DNA of 7,867 bases from Euryarchaeota archaeon TMED117 (GCA_002171315.2 NHFS02000053.1:2797-10663), one strand, 5' to 3'; numbered from the stretch's first letter, positions 1-6,768 are shown. Numbers and translations are program-made. Notes: a model not told the origin generated them from the letters alone.

Positions 1-815
1 TCTTCTCTCCATCCAGCGAGATACCATGTGTTTGATTCTTCATTGTACATGATACTCTGAATTGGACCACTTGATGTGGCTTCACAGACAATTTTCCCTG
101 CTTTGTACCAGTAAATATGGCCGTTTTTCAAAACCAGTAGCCTGTTTGATCCGACGGATTCAACTTTGTCAAGTGAGCCATCAAGAACAAATGAACCAGT
201 TCCAATTAGGGTTCCATCACTTTTAGACAATCGACGGCAACCACCCGCTCTGGACCATATCTCAATACTTGAATCTGTGACACAGATATCAACCGATTCT
301 TGACTCATTGGAATTTTGTTTAAATCAGGCCACTCAGGGGGGGGTGCTCTCCATTGTTCTACACCATTGGTATTGAATGAGTAAACTCCTCGATTCCACA
401 GAATGAAAATAAATCCATCATCATGCCTTGCTAATCCAAGAGGCTCTGCGTCCAAAACATGCGCCCATAAGACGCCTGCAGGTTGAATTGCATTTTGTAT
501 AGTGCTTGCTTTTCGAACATCACCTCGTTCTACACCCTGCTGGAATGGTTCCGTGCAAGGAATTGCCCCCATTCTAGCGACCAGTAATTCCCTATCAATC
601 CATGTTGCTACAAGCACATCATCGATCATGATTACGTGTTCAATCGGGGCAGGGAACGGTGATGCAAAGGCTTCTATTGGGTTCCATTGTTCATCTAAGC
701 GGCAGAGTTGACCATCCACTCCTACTGCAATCGCATAGACATCTTCAATCGTCGGTGTTGGCAGTATTTTCAGGACTTTGAATGGTAGTTGCTTTGTTTT
801 TGCTGCTTCGCCCAT
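1..815 (-). CDS. Hypothetical beta-propeller-like protein, 3' end cut by window edge
   Basis: I translated this by hand: the minus frame from an ATG at 815 stays open for 271 codons and runs off the left edge, so the C-terminus is missing. The product starts MGEAAKTKQLPFKV. It has no signal peptide or membrane helix, so it is probably cytosolic. It is rich in short beta-strand-like segments with G-D/N turns and aromatic ends (for example DGFIFILWNRGVYSFNTNG and NGHIYWYKAGKIVC), a pattern typical of WD40/PQQ-type propellers. I see no catalytic motif and recognise no family. The start is supported by AGGA at 824-821, five bases upstream, and by the divergent deacylase gene beginning at 882. The frame is open further upstream, but I found no nearby ATG there. 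A run of eight G (337-344 on the plus strand) lies inside the gene without breaking the frame. That it is a real gene is well supported; its function is unknown. Confidence 0.72.
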   Translation of the reverse strand, partial: MGEAAKTKQLPFKVLKILPTPTIEDVYAIAVGVDGQLCRLDEQWNPIEAFASPFPAPIEHVIMIDDVLVATWIDRELLVARMGAIPCTEPFQQGVERGDVRKASTIQNAIQPAGVLWAHVLDAEPLGLARHDDGFIFILWNRGVYSFNTNGVEQWRAPPPEWPDLNKIPMSQESVDICVTDSSIEIWSRAGGCRRLSKSDGTLIGTGSFVLDGSLDKVESVGSNRLLVLKNGHIYWYKAGKIVCEATSSGPIQSIMYNEESNTWYLAGWRE

Positions 816-881
816 GCAGTTCCTACTGAAGGGTTGTTTGTCAATACTCGCTTTGAAAAACCGCCCCTTACTCCGTAGTTC
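816..881. promoter_or_regulatory. Divergent intergenic promoter region
   Basis: These 66 bases separate two genes read in opposite directions, so they must hold promoters for both. No clear SD precedes the plus-strand ATG at 882, which fits a leaderless or near-leaderless transcript. An A/T-rich element (ctttgaaaaac, 851-861) sits about 21-31 bases upstream of that ATG, roughly where an archaeal TATA box would be, but it is a weak match. The assignment rests mainly on gene geometry. Confidence 0.35.
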
Positions 882-1841
882 ATGGACGGGATTATTCTCA
901 TCGCTGTGAATGGTGATGATATCGCTTCTGTCAACCAAGCAAAGTACCTCCTCAAGAAGGGTACCTGGAATTCTTTGGCTGATGTAGAAGGCCTTGATGC
1001 ATATCAATACGAACATGTGCGGATGTGGTTTTTACCAGAACGAATTCTTTGGGAAGATCATTTAGACAAACGATGGGAATTCGCTACGAATGAAACAGTT
1101 TTGGAAGTAATATTCCCCTCTCGTCATGCGGCTAGAAGTGGCCAGCCTTGCTTAACATTACACCCAATTGGAGTACCTCATTTGGAACACAATAAAACAC
1201 CTGAATTTGGGGGTAAATCTGGATTCGCACCGCCGCCATCTCCTCGATTAGGACCATGGTGGAGGATGTTAAGCGAGATGTGGGCCGAGAAATCGATTCC
1301 AGATTTTTCATTATCTCTCGAAGTTACACATCATGGGCCCATACTGAATGTGCCTTGTCTCTTTATTGAAGTAGGTTCAACAGTTGATTATTGGCACCAT
1401 GAAGGAGCTGCAGACCTTCTTTCTGATGTTATTTGGAATGGTCTCGGCCTTTCCAGCAAACCTGAAGTTGGTCGATGGGATCCAAAGGAACATCGAAATC
1501 ATCCAGTTCTCATAACTTTAGGAGGTGGCCATTATGCTCCTAAGGGAAACAAATTAGCCTCAGAAAAAGATGTTTGGCTTGGTCATATGCTTGCGAATCA
1601 TTCAATTCCCTTCGGAAGTTCAGAACAACCAGGGAATCTATGGCATCAATCAATTGATGCTATTGTTCAGTCTACGGAAAAAGCCTTTCCTGAAGGGACT
1701 ATTGTAGCGACTGTTGAAAAGAAATCCTTCAAAGGATGGCAGCGCCAACTTATCTATCAACATCTTGAATCAATCTCTGTCCCAGTCCTTCGTTCAAAGC
1801 CCTTCTTGGAAATGGTCAAAGGTCGTCAGCAAAACCAATGA
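882..1841 (+). CDS. dtdA: D-aminoacyl-tRNA deacylase, archaeal DTD2/GEK1 type
   Basis: This cytosolic proofreading enzyme hydrolyses D-amino acids off tRNA, freeing the tRNA and keeping D-residues out of translation. The family is a zinc-dependent fold found in archaea and plants, unrelated to bacterial DTD1. The 319 residues carry the family signatures: F-P-S-R-H-A at 78-83 followed by SGQPCLTLHPIG (86-97), LEVTHHGP at 146-153, FIEVGST at 161-167, and GGGHYAPKGNKLA at 214-226. The conserved histidines and acidic residues in these motifs are the likely metal and substrate ligands. N-terminus and length fit the family, so the first ATG is accepted. No SD is apparent, suggesting a leaderless mRNA. 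It is the first gene of a two-gene unit with proline dehydrogenase, 17 bases apart. Plant DTD2 is also known to clear aldehyde-modified D-aminoacyl-tRNA; whether this one does is inference. Confidence 0.95.
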   Translation: MDGIILIAVNGDDIASVNQAKYLLKKGTWNSLADVEGLDAYQYEHVRMWFLPERILWEDHLDKRWEFATNETVLEVIFPSRHAARSGQPCLTLHPIGVPHLEHNKTPEFGGKSGFAPPPSPRLGPWWRMLSEMWAEKSIPDFSLSLEVTHHGPILNVPCLFIEVGSTVDYWHHEGAADLLSDVIWNGLGLSSKPEVGRWDPKEHRNHPVLITLGGGHYAPKGNKLASEKDVWLGHMLANHSIPFGSSEQPGNLWHQSIDAIVQSTEKAFPEGTIVATVEKKSFKGWQRQLIYQHLESISVPVLRSKPFLEMVKGRQQNQ

Positions 1842-1843
1842 CT

Positions 1844-1851
1844 TGAGGGGG
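1844..1851 (+). promoter_or_regulatory. Shine-Dalgarno site of proline dehydrogenase gene
   Basis: The bases TGAGGGGG lie just after the deacylase stop codon (1839-1841) and seven bases before the ATG at 1859. They match the GAGG core complementary to the archaeal 16S rRNA tail. The site fixes the start of the second gene and shows it can be translated from a shared mRNA. Confidence 0.75.
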
Positions 1852-1858
1852 ATTCATA

Positions 1859-2827
1859 ATGCTATCAAAATTGATTGTGGCTATGACGCTTCGCATGCCC
1901 AAATGGTTTGTTCGTTGGGTTTCTCGAAGATATGTTGCAGGCTCAACCCTTGACGATGCAGTTCGAGTTATGAAACGTTTAGAGGGAGAAAATGCCTGTT
2001 TCACAATCGACGTCCTTGGAGAAGAAATCTCAACTATGGATGAAGCAAATTATTTCCTTGAAGAATACGTCCGTGTGATGAAGGCTATCGTAGAACACAA
2101 GATGGATGCTAATCTTTCGATTAAACCAACTGCGTTCGGTCTACTTATTGATGAGACGAAAGGATTTGAAAATATTGAATCGCTTGTTCGACAAGCGGCA
2201 GAACATGATATGTTTGTAAGACTTGATATGGAAGATCATAGAGTAACCACAGAAACAATACAGGTTGTTCTCAAACTTCACCAAATTGGCCTAACAAATG
2301 TTGGAACTGTACTCCAAGGTCGCCTTCACCGGACGTTACAAGATATCGAGGATGTGGAAACTGCACTGGGTCCGATGGCAGATTATAGAATCTGTAAAGG
2401 GATTTACCTGGAACCTGAAAATATAGCATATTCCTCTCGAAGTGATATACGAAAAGGAACGAATGATGCAATCAAAGAAGCGCTCGTTAAGGGTGCGTAT
2501 GTGGGCATTGCTTCACACGATCAACCTGTCGTAGATTATTCACTGCAAATACTCAAAGAACTCAATATGGGTCCTGAACAGTTAGACCCTCGTCCAAATG
2601 CAGGTGGCAATAGAAAAGGAAAGGGCCCAGGCTATGAATTCCAAATGCTCCTTGGTGTGTGTGGGCCGCTGCGTAGAAAGTTAGCTAAACAAGGGCACAG
2701 GACAAGAGTGTACATTCCTTATGGCGAAAAGTGGTATGAATACAGTATTCGTCGATTACAAGAAAACCCTACAATAGGTCTTCAAATTGCGAAAGCGTTT
2801 CTGATGCCTTGGTCAAATAGACCTTGA
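1859..2827 (+). CDS. Proline dehydrogenase (FAD-dependent, monofunctional)
   Basis: This enzyme oxidises L-proline to 1-pyrroline-5-carboxylate, passing electrons through FAD to the respiratory chain, as the first step of proline catabolism. The 322-residue length fits the monofunctional bacterial type, a (beta/alpha)8 barrel. Visible landmarks in order are RYVAGSTLDDAV (24-35), LSIKP (86-90) whose K89 matches the substrate lysine, RLDMEDHRVT (121-130), VGTVLQGRLHRT (148-159), RICKGIYLEPENIAY (177-191), VGIASHD (215-221), YEFQMLLGV (259-267), RVYIPYG (283-289), and YSIRRLQENP (295-304). R298 and R299 match the carboxylate-binding arginine pair of PutA. A strong SD supports the start. The gene follows the deacylase on the same strand. 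No P5C dehydrogenase is present in the window. P90 replaces the leucine usual after the conserved lysine. The family is more common in bacteria, so ancient transfer is possible, though base composition looks like the neighbours. Confidence 0.93.
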   Translation: MLSKLIVAMTLRMPKWFVRWVSRRYVAGSTLDDAVRVMKRLEGENACFTIDVLGEEISTMDEANYFLEEYVRVMKAIVEHKMDANLSIKPTAFGLLIDETKGFENIESLVRQAAEHDMFVRLDMEDHRVTTETIQVVLKLHQIGLTNVGTVLQGRLHRTLQDIEDVETALGPMADYRICKGIYLEPENIAYSSRSDIRKGTNDAIKEALVKGAYVGIASHDQPVVDYSLQILKELNMGPEQLDPRPNAGGNRKGKGPGYEFQMLLGVCGPLRRKLAKQGHRTRVYIPYGEKWYEYSIRRLQENPTIGLQIAKAFLMPWSNRP

Positions 2828-3610
2828 TTACTTTCTTCGTCGCTTCTTGTCTCTGCGATTTGTAGGTTTGACTCGTTTTTTGATGTATTCTTTTGGTAGA
2901 ATCGGATTTGGATTGAATCCCAGTTTTCCTTCTTTCCATGCTTGTCGACGTTCCCGCGGTGTCTTTGGAGCAAAGCGTTCCGGTCTTGGAGGCTCATGAA
3001 GATACATTCTCTTAATTTTTGAAGCATCTACAGTCCCGCGCAGTGTTCTTCCTTCACCTGTGTGAATCGCACGTATTCTCCATGTTTGAGGTCCTATATC
3101 GATAAGCGTACTTGCTTTGAAGGTGGTTCCTTGGTCTACAATGAGTACATCAGGTGTCGAAAATTCACCTCGTGTCTTTGTGATTTTAACTCGCAACATG
3201 TCTTGCCGTAGTGCAACTGCTCGAACGATCTTTGTTGCTTCCATTCCATCTGATGTACCATCCTCTGATTCGAGGCGTGTGATTCTCCAAGCCATATCAT
3301 CATGCTCAAAGACATCTCCAAGGTCAAGCCATTCATCGGAATCTAAATCGATTGTTGCCATGTATGATTCTGGACCATCTGTTAGCATGAATGGGACTCT
3401 CTTTAGCGGAGGTGGACGGAATTGTAACTCGTGAACCGTTGAACACTCGTTGCATCGAAGGAGGAAATCTTTCCCTCTGCCCATTTCCCTTTCACGCAGA
3501 ATATCATGACCAGTAACATCGTCGCATGTCGGACAAAGTACTGCGTTTTCGAGCACTTCTTCCTCTTCGAAAAAGTCCTCCTCTTCATCATAGTCTTCCA
3601 TCGGTCTCAT
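2828..3610 (-). CDS. HVO_0476-like zinc-ribbon protein
   Basis: The 260-residue product has three parts. An acidic N-terminus (MRPMEDYDEEEDFFEEEE) is followed by a four-cysteine zinc ribbon, C26-x2-C29 and C53-x2-C56, within LCPTCDD and LRCNECSTVHEL. A beta-rich middle (about 70-205) comes next, then a strongly basic tail ending RRDKKRRRK. The arrangement resembles the archaeal HVO_0476 family of zinc-finger proteins, whose function is unknown. The basic tail suggests nucleic-acid or ribosome contact, which is inference. The frame extends 20 codons further upstream to 3670, but I place the start at the ATG at 3610. GAGGG sits four bases before it (3619-3615), and the longer form would run far into the divergent neighbour's leader. 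The ATG at 3601 is a less likely alternative. The stop abuts the stop of proline dehydrogenase with no base between. Family assignment is moderately sure; the gene itself is certain. Confidence 0.85.
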   Translation of the reverse strand: MRPMEDYDEEEDFFEEEEVLENAVLCPTCDDVTGHDILREREMGRGKDFLLRCNECSTVHELQFRPPPLKRVPFMLTDGPESYMATIDLDSDEWLDLGDVFEHDDMAWRITRLESEDGTSDGMEATKIVRAVALRQDMLRVKITKTRGEFSTPDVLIVDQGTTFKASTLIDIGPQTWRIRAIHTGEGRTLRGTVDASKIKRMYLHEPPRPERFAPKTPRERRQAWKEGKLGFNPNPILPKEYIKKRVKPTNRRDKKRRRK

Positions 3611-3695
3611 GCAACCCTCGATGGATAACACCTTTGAAGGCACCGCATCTGACCAGAACACAGACTTCAAATCAAAATGTAGCCAGCGTCTACCA
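3611..3695. promoter_or_regulatory. Divergent intergenic promoter region
   Basis: With the starts chosen at 3610 (minus) and 3696 (plus), 85 bases separate the zinc-ribbon and methyltransferase genes. GAGGG (3619-3615, minus strand) is the SD of the zinc-ribbon gene. An A/T-rich stretch, ttcaaatcaaaatg (3667-3680), lies about 16-29 bases before the methyltransferase ATG and is a weak TATA candidate for a leaderless plus-strand transcript. Both flanking frames happen to be open across this region, so start positions could shift. Confidence 0.35.
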
Positions 3696-4412
3696 ATGAG
3701 CGAAGTGAAGAGAGATGACGTACTTCCTGCGCTTCTCGTTGCAGACGATCAAAGATCCCGAAATGAACCAGAAATTGCTGCAAACATTGCAACACAATTA
3801 GAACACATGGGACTTCATACATGGTCTATTTCAGTTCTAAGACGCTTAAGAGATGCCATTGGCCGATTATCACCCACATCTGTTTTAGAAATTGGCGCCA
3901 GTATTGGACATCGATCTGCATGGTTGTATGATTTGTTTACCACTCAGAAACCAAAAAAATACGATATGGTCGAACAAGGGGCGAAATTTGGAGTGATTTT
4001 GTTCCGTTTACAATCTCGCTACGAAGCAGCACCATGGTCGAATATTTTGGTGGGAGAGTTTACAACACTTCTTGCCGAAGCTAAAGCCTGGTCAATGACA
4101 ATGAAATCAGGTGTTGGTACTGGAGAAAAGCGACTTGACTTATCCTACGATGCAATCATTGTGGATGATCAACCAGCCAACCTCGCTTCAACAATTTCTG
4201 AATCACTTCCTCTTCTTACACAAAATGGTGTCCTATTTACTGTCGAACCGCCTACACCAACAGGTGATTACGATGAACTTGATGAAAACGAACAAGCTCA
4301 AGTGGATGGATTCAATGATTGGATAAAATTGATTGAATCATCTAACTCAACACATCACATGGCATTTGTTCCGTTGTTTGAAGGAACTCTCGTCGCTTTT
4401 TTCAAACGGTAA
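3696..4412 (+). CDS. Class I SAM-dependent methyltransferase-like protein
   Basis: The 238-residue product shows a Rossmann methyltransferase layout. A helical lead-in is followed by motif I, VLEIGASIG (63-71), the nucleotide-binding loop with GASIG in place of the usual GxGxG. An acidic residue at the end of strand 2 (YDMVEQ, E93) could bind the SAM ribose. YDAIIVDDQ (151-159) is motif IV-like, and LPLLTQNGVLFTVEP (171-185) fits the strand-5 region. The overall shape is closest to O-methyltransferases of the caffeoyl-CoA/spermidine-synthase-like group. The substrate cannot be told. The frame is open from an ATG at 3609, but that start would overlap the divergent zinc-ribbon gene, so I prefer ATG 3696 (MSEVKRDDVL). 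No SD precedes it. The stop codon touches the stop of the convergent subtilase gene. Loss of methyltransferase activity is possible given the altered motif I. Confidence 0.7.
   Translation: MSEVKRDDVLPALLVADDQRSRNEPEIAANIATQLEHMGLHTWSISVLRRLRDAIGRLSPTSVLEIGASIGHRSAWLYDLFTTQKPKKYDMVEQGAKFGVILFRLQSRYEAAPWSNILVGEFTTLLAEAKAWSMTMKSGVGTGEKRLDLSYDAIIVDDQPANLASTISESLPLLTQNGVLFTVEPPTPTGDYDELDENEQAQVDGFNDWIKLIESSNSTHHMAFVPLFEGTLVAFFKR
4397..4402 (+). terminator. Possible T-run terminator inside the 3' end of the methyltransferase gene
   Basis: Six consecutive T bases occur in the last codons of the methyltransferase gene (residues AFFKR), just before its stop at 4410-4412. Archaeal RNA polymerase can stop at short T-runs without a hairpin. 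With no gap to the convergent gene, termination has to happen near or inside the neighbour. The run may equally be plain coding sequence for Phe. Confidence 0.2.
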
Positions 4413-5543
4413 TTAAGCTTCATTTGCTTTGTCGAGAAGTGTTTGTATGTCGAGTAAGCCATATCCATAATTGTTATCGTGGCCAGATTGTCCATCTTGA
4501 GGAGTTACTGTCTGCATTAACCAATCTTTAACTTGGTCGATGGTTGAAACATCACTTGATGTTCCATTACTTGCAAGTTCAGGATTTTGTTCGAGTAATA
4601 GTGCAATGGCCCCTGTGACGAACACAGTTGCTGCACTTGTTCCACTCGATGATGACCATGTTCCTTTGTTATTGAGAACGGGGACATCCTTTGCAGGAGC
4701 TACGACTTCAGGTTTCTTATCTGGATCATTTCTTGGTAATTGGAATGGGAATAGGCTACCTCCATTATTTCCTTCCGAAGATTTTGCCCAATGACCTCCT
4801 GATTCTGTTACCCCACCAACGCATATAACGCGTCGTTCGCCACCGGGGGACGCTACATCGCCATCATCTTCTTCTCCACCATCGTTTCCAGCTGCGGCAA
4901 CAACAAAGATTCCTCGTGTAGTTGCATCGGCAACTGCATCCTCAATTGTCCTCCCACCTGAATCTATGAATGGTAGTATGTCAGGGGCACCACCAAGGGA
5001 TAATGAGATGATATTTGTGTTTGAATTTATACACCAATCAATCCCTGCAGCCACATCTTCTTCATATCCTGAACCATTCTCTTGCATTACTTTTGCAACG
5101 TATAGATCGACATCTTTGGCTATGCCATCAAGCCAACCATCAGCGATGAGTATTCCTGCCATATTCGTACCATGTCCATTGTCATCATACGGGTTTGTTT
5201 TCCCTTGAACAATGTCTGTCCAGCCTTTCAAATCATATCCTTTAAGATCGGGATGGTCCAATTCAATTCCGGTGTCAACAATACAAACTTTGACACCCTT
5301 TCCAGTAAGGTCCGAAGGCATTCCAATGAGGCTCTGATATGCGTCTTCTGATTCAATAAGTGCATCTTTCGGTTTGATAAAACTTAAACCGTCTCCTACC
5401 AATACGCTGTAAAGAAATCCTGCGATTAGGACGAGCATAATTCCAGTTGCCACACTGACAATTTTTCGAACAATAATCAGATCTTTTTCCAATCGAGGAT
5501 TGAGAACTTCCTCTGAATGAATTTCTGGAATTAAATCATCCAT
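4413..5543 (-). CDS. Membrane-anchored subtilisin-like serine protease (S8 family)
   Basis: The 376-residue protein has a short charged N-terminus and one hydrophobic helix (about 28-49, VSVATGIMLVLIAGFLYSVL) preceded by K/R. A linker of about 30 residues then leads to a subtilase domain that probably faces outside. The catalytic triad is visible: Asp90 in CIVDTGIELDHPDL, His124 in DDNGHGTNMAG, and Ser303 in SSSSGTSAAT. The oxyanion-hole Asn220 lies in VVAAAGNDGG, and SLSLGG (180-185) is the usual substrate-cleft strand. Two oddities stand out. There is no room for a normal inhibitor_I9-type propeptide before the catalytic domain. The serine motif continues GTSAATVFVTG, where the family normally has Pro and His after the Thr. 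TGAGGA (5555-5550), six bases upstream, supports the start. It is the last gene of the operon, nine bases after the desulfurase stop. Confidence 0.92.
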   Translation of the reverse strand: MDDLIPEIHSEEVLNPRLEKDLIIVRKIVSVATGIMLVLIAGFLYSVLVGDGLSFIKPKDALIESEDAYQSLIGMPSDLTGKGVKVCIVDTGIELDHPDLKGYDLKGWTDIVQGKTNPYDDNGHGTNMAGILIADGWLDGIAKDVDLYVAKVMQENGSGYEEDVAAGIDWCINSNTNIISLSLGGAPDILPFIDSGGRTIEDAVADATTRGIFVVAAAGNDGGEEDDGDVASPGGERRVICVGGVTESGGHWAKSSEGNNGGSLFPFQLPRNDPDKKPEVVAPAKDVPVLNNKGTWSSSSGTSAATVFVTGAIALLLEQNPELASNGTSSDVSTIDQVKDWLMQTVTPQDGQSGHDNNYGYGLLDIQTLLDKANEA

Positions 5544-5549
5544 ATTTCT

Positions 5550-5555
5550 TCCTCA
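5550..5555 (-). promoter_or_regulatory. Shine-Dalgarno site of the subtilase, overlapping the desulfurase stop codon
   Basis: Read on the minus strand, TGAGGA begins with the TGA stop of the desulfurase gene (5555-5553) and ends six bases before the subtilase ATG at 5543. A terminating ribosome would sit directly on the next initiation site, which favours translational coupling. Confidence 0.7.
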
Positions 5556-6764
5556 ACTAAACGCATGTATTGCTTCGGAGAATGTATCAACAAATCGACG
5601 AACATCTTCTTCCGTGTTGTAGAAGTACGCCGATGCCCTTAATGAGCCATTGTATCCTTTGTCATTAAACCATGAATGGACACAATGCTGCCCAGAGCGT
5701 ACCATGACTCCTGAGACTTCATCGAGTAGGAGAGCTATATCATGCGAAGGCAATTTATCATCCAGTAATAATGAACATATGCCACCCCGTTTGGAAGCAT
5801 CTTCTGGGCCAATAATAGAGACTCCTGGTAAATTTTTGACACCTTCAGACATGATTCTGTTCAGTGCTTGTTCATGTGCATGGATATCATTCATGTCCAA
5901 ATTTGTGAGGTATTCAATAGCAGCTCCTGTTGCCATCATGCCCGCAAAGTGACCTAATCCACCTTCAAACTTCGATGGAGGTTTAGCCCATTCCAATGAT
6001 TCATATGTTGAGGTCTTAACAGTCTGTCCACCCGATTGAATCGTTCTCATATTTTCAAGAAGTTCGGTTTTACCCCATAGTCCACCCATACCAGATGGTC
6101 CGAGCATTTTGTGTATTGAAAATGAGTAGAAATCGATACCTAAGTCTTGGACATCGACGCTCATATGTGGAGCAGATTGTGCACCGTCTATGGATACAAG
6201 TGCGCCGTAATCCTTTGCGATTTTGGTTATGTCTTTTACAGGAATTTCAACCCCATCGAGGTTTCCTACGTGACTCATTGATACCATTTTGAGTTTAGAT
6301 CCAGCGTTCGCACACGCTTCTTCAAATGATTCCAAATTAAACGTATTGTCATGGTTTGAGCGAACAATCCTGTGATCAATACCTTGTTCTTGTTCAAGTT
6401 GAAGCCATGGGACAAGGTTGGAATTATGCTCTCGGTCAGTTGTTAGGACAACATCTCCTCTGTTCCATTCGAGACCTTTTGCAATTTGGTTAAGGCTGTG
6501 GGTTGCATTTCGTGTGAAAACGATTTCATTTACAGAGGGTGATGAGAAAAAGTCAGACAGCTTCTTTCTCGATTGTGAAATTGTTTTTGAGACATGAGTG
6601 CCATATCTGTGGACCGATCGGCCACCACATCCAGGCGAATTGATGTAGTAATCTTGTATTGCATCAATAACTGATTGTGGTTTCAGTGTCACACAAGCAT
6701 TGTCCAAGTATGCTACTGGATCATCTCTCATCAATGCTGGAAAATCTTTACGGAATTGCTTCAT
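5553..6764 (-). CDS. SufS/CsdA-like cysteine desulfurase, class V aminotransferase fold
   Basis: This PLP enzyme would take sulfur from cysteine as a Cys-persulfide for Fe-S clusters or other thio-compounds, releasing alanine. Length (403 residues) and motifs match the family: YLDNACVTLKP (19-29), GGRSVHRYGTHV (47-58), FTRNATHSLN (83-92), REHNSNLVPW (111-120), DGAQSAPH (193-200) with D193 for the PLP nitrogen, SIHKMLGPSGMG (216-227) with PLP lysine K219, and VRSGQHCVHSWF (355-366) with catalytic C361. SLRASAYFYNT (374-384) carries R376. The usual GTP motif after FE(A/G)G is GLG here (269-271). The open frame begins at a TTG (6776), and ATGs occur at 6770 and 6764. I choose 6764 because GGTGAT (6774-6769), a full match to the archaeal 16S tail, lies four bases before it. 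It is the second gene of the operon. No SufB, SufC or IscU scaffold gene is in view, so the sulfur acceptor is unknown. Confidence 0.9.
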   Translation of the reverse strand: MKQFRKDFPALMRDDPVAYLDNACVTLKPQSVIDAIQDYYINSPGCGGRSVHRYGTHVSKTISQSRKKLSDFFSSPSVNEIVFTRNATHSLNQIAKGLEWNRGDVVLTTDREHNSNLVPWLQLEQEQGIDHRIVRSNHDNTFNLESFEEACANAGSKLKMVSMSHVGNLDGVEIPVKDITKIAKDYGALVSIDGAQSAPHMSVDVQDLGIDFYSFSIHKMLGPSGMGGLWGKTELLENMRTIQSGGQTVKTSTYESLEWAKPPSKFEGGLGHFAGMMATGAAIEYLTNLDMNDIHAHEQALNRIMSEGVKNLPGVSIIGPEDASKRGGICSLLLDDKLPSHDIALLLDEVSGVMVRSGQHCVHSWFNDKGYNGSLRASAYFYNTEEDVRRFVDTFSEAIHAFS

Positions 6765-6768
6765 TAAC

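Noticed and set aside
502..711. Plus-strand 69-codon open frame near the left edge
   Set aside because: It is antisense to the continuous propeller-like gene and has no start signal or domain.
770..955. Minus-strand 61-codon open frame crossing the divergent region
   Set aside because: It overlaps both the start of the deacylase gene and the start of the propeller-like gene in another frame, and its protein has no recognisable features.
3117..3434. Plus-strand 105-codon open frame
   Set aside because: It lies wholly inside the zinc-ribbon gene on the opposite strand; its Ser-rich, low-complexity translation looks like an antisense shadow.
3556..3600. Short CTCTTC-like repeats
   Set aside because: They are codons of the acidic Glu/Asp stretch of the zinc-ribbon protein, not an independent repeat array or CRISPR.
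3611..3670. Extended N-terminus of the zinc-ribbon protein from 3670
   Set aside because: The GAGGG site directly before ATG 3610 and the divergent neighbour favour the shorter form.
3609..3695. Extended N-terminus of the methyltransferase from ATG 3609 or 3621
   Set aside because: It would overlap the divergent zinc-ribbon gene or its SD, and the added residues carry no methyltransferase feature; ATG 3696 fits better.
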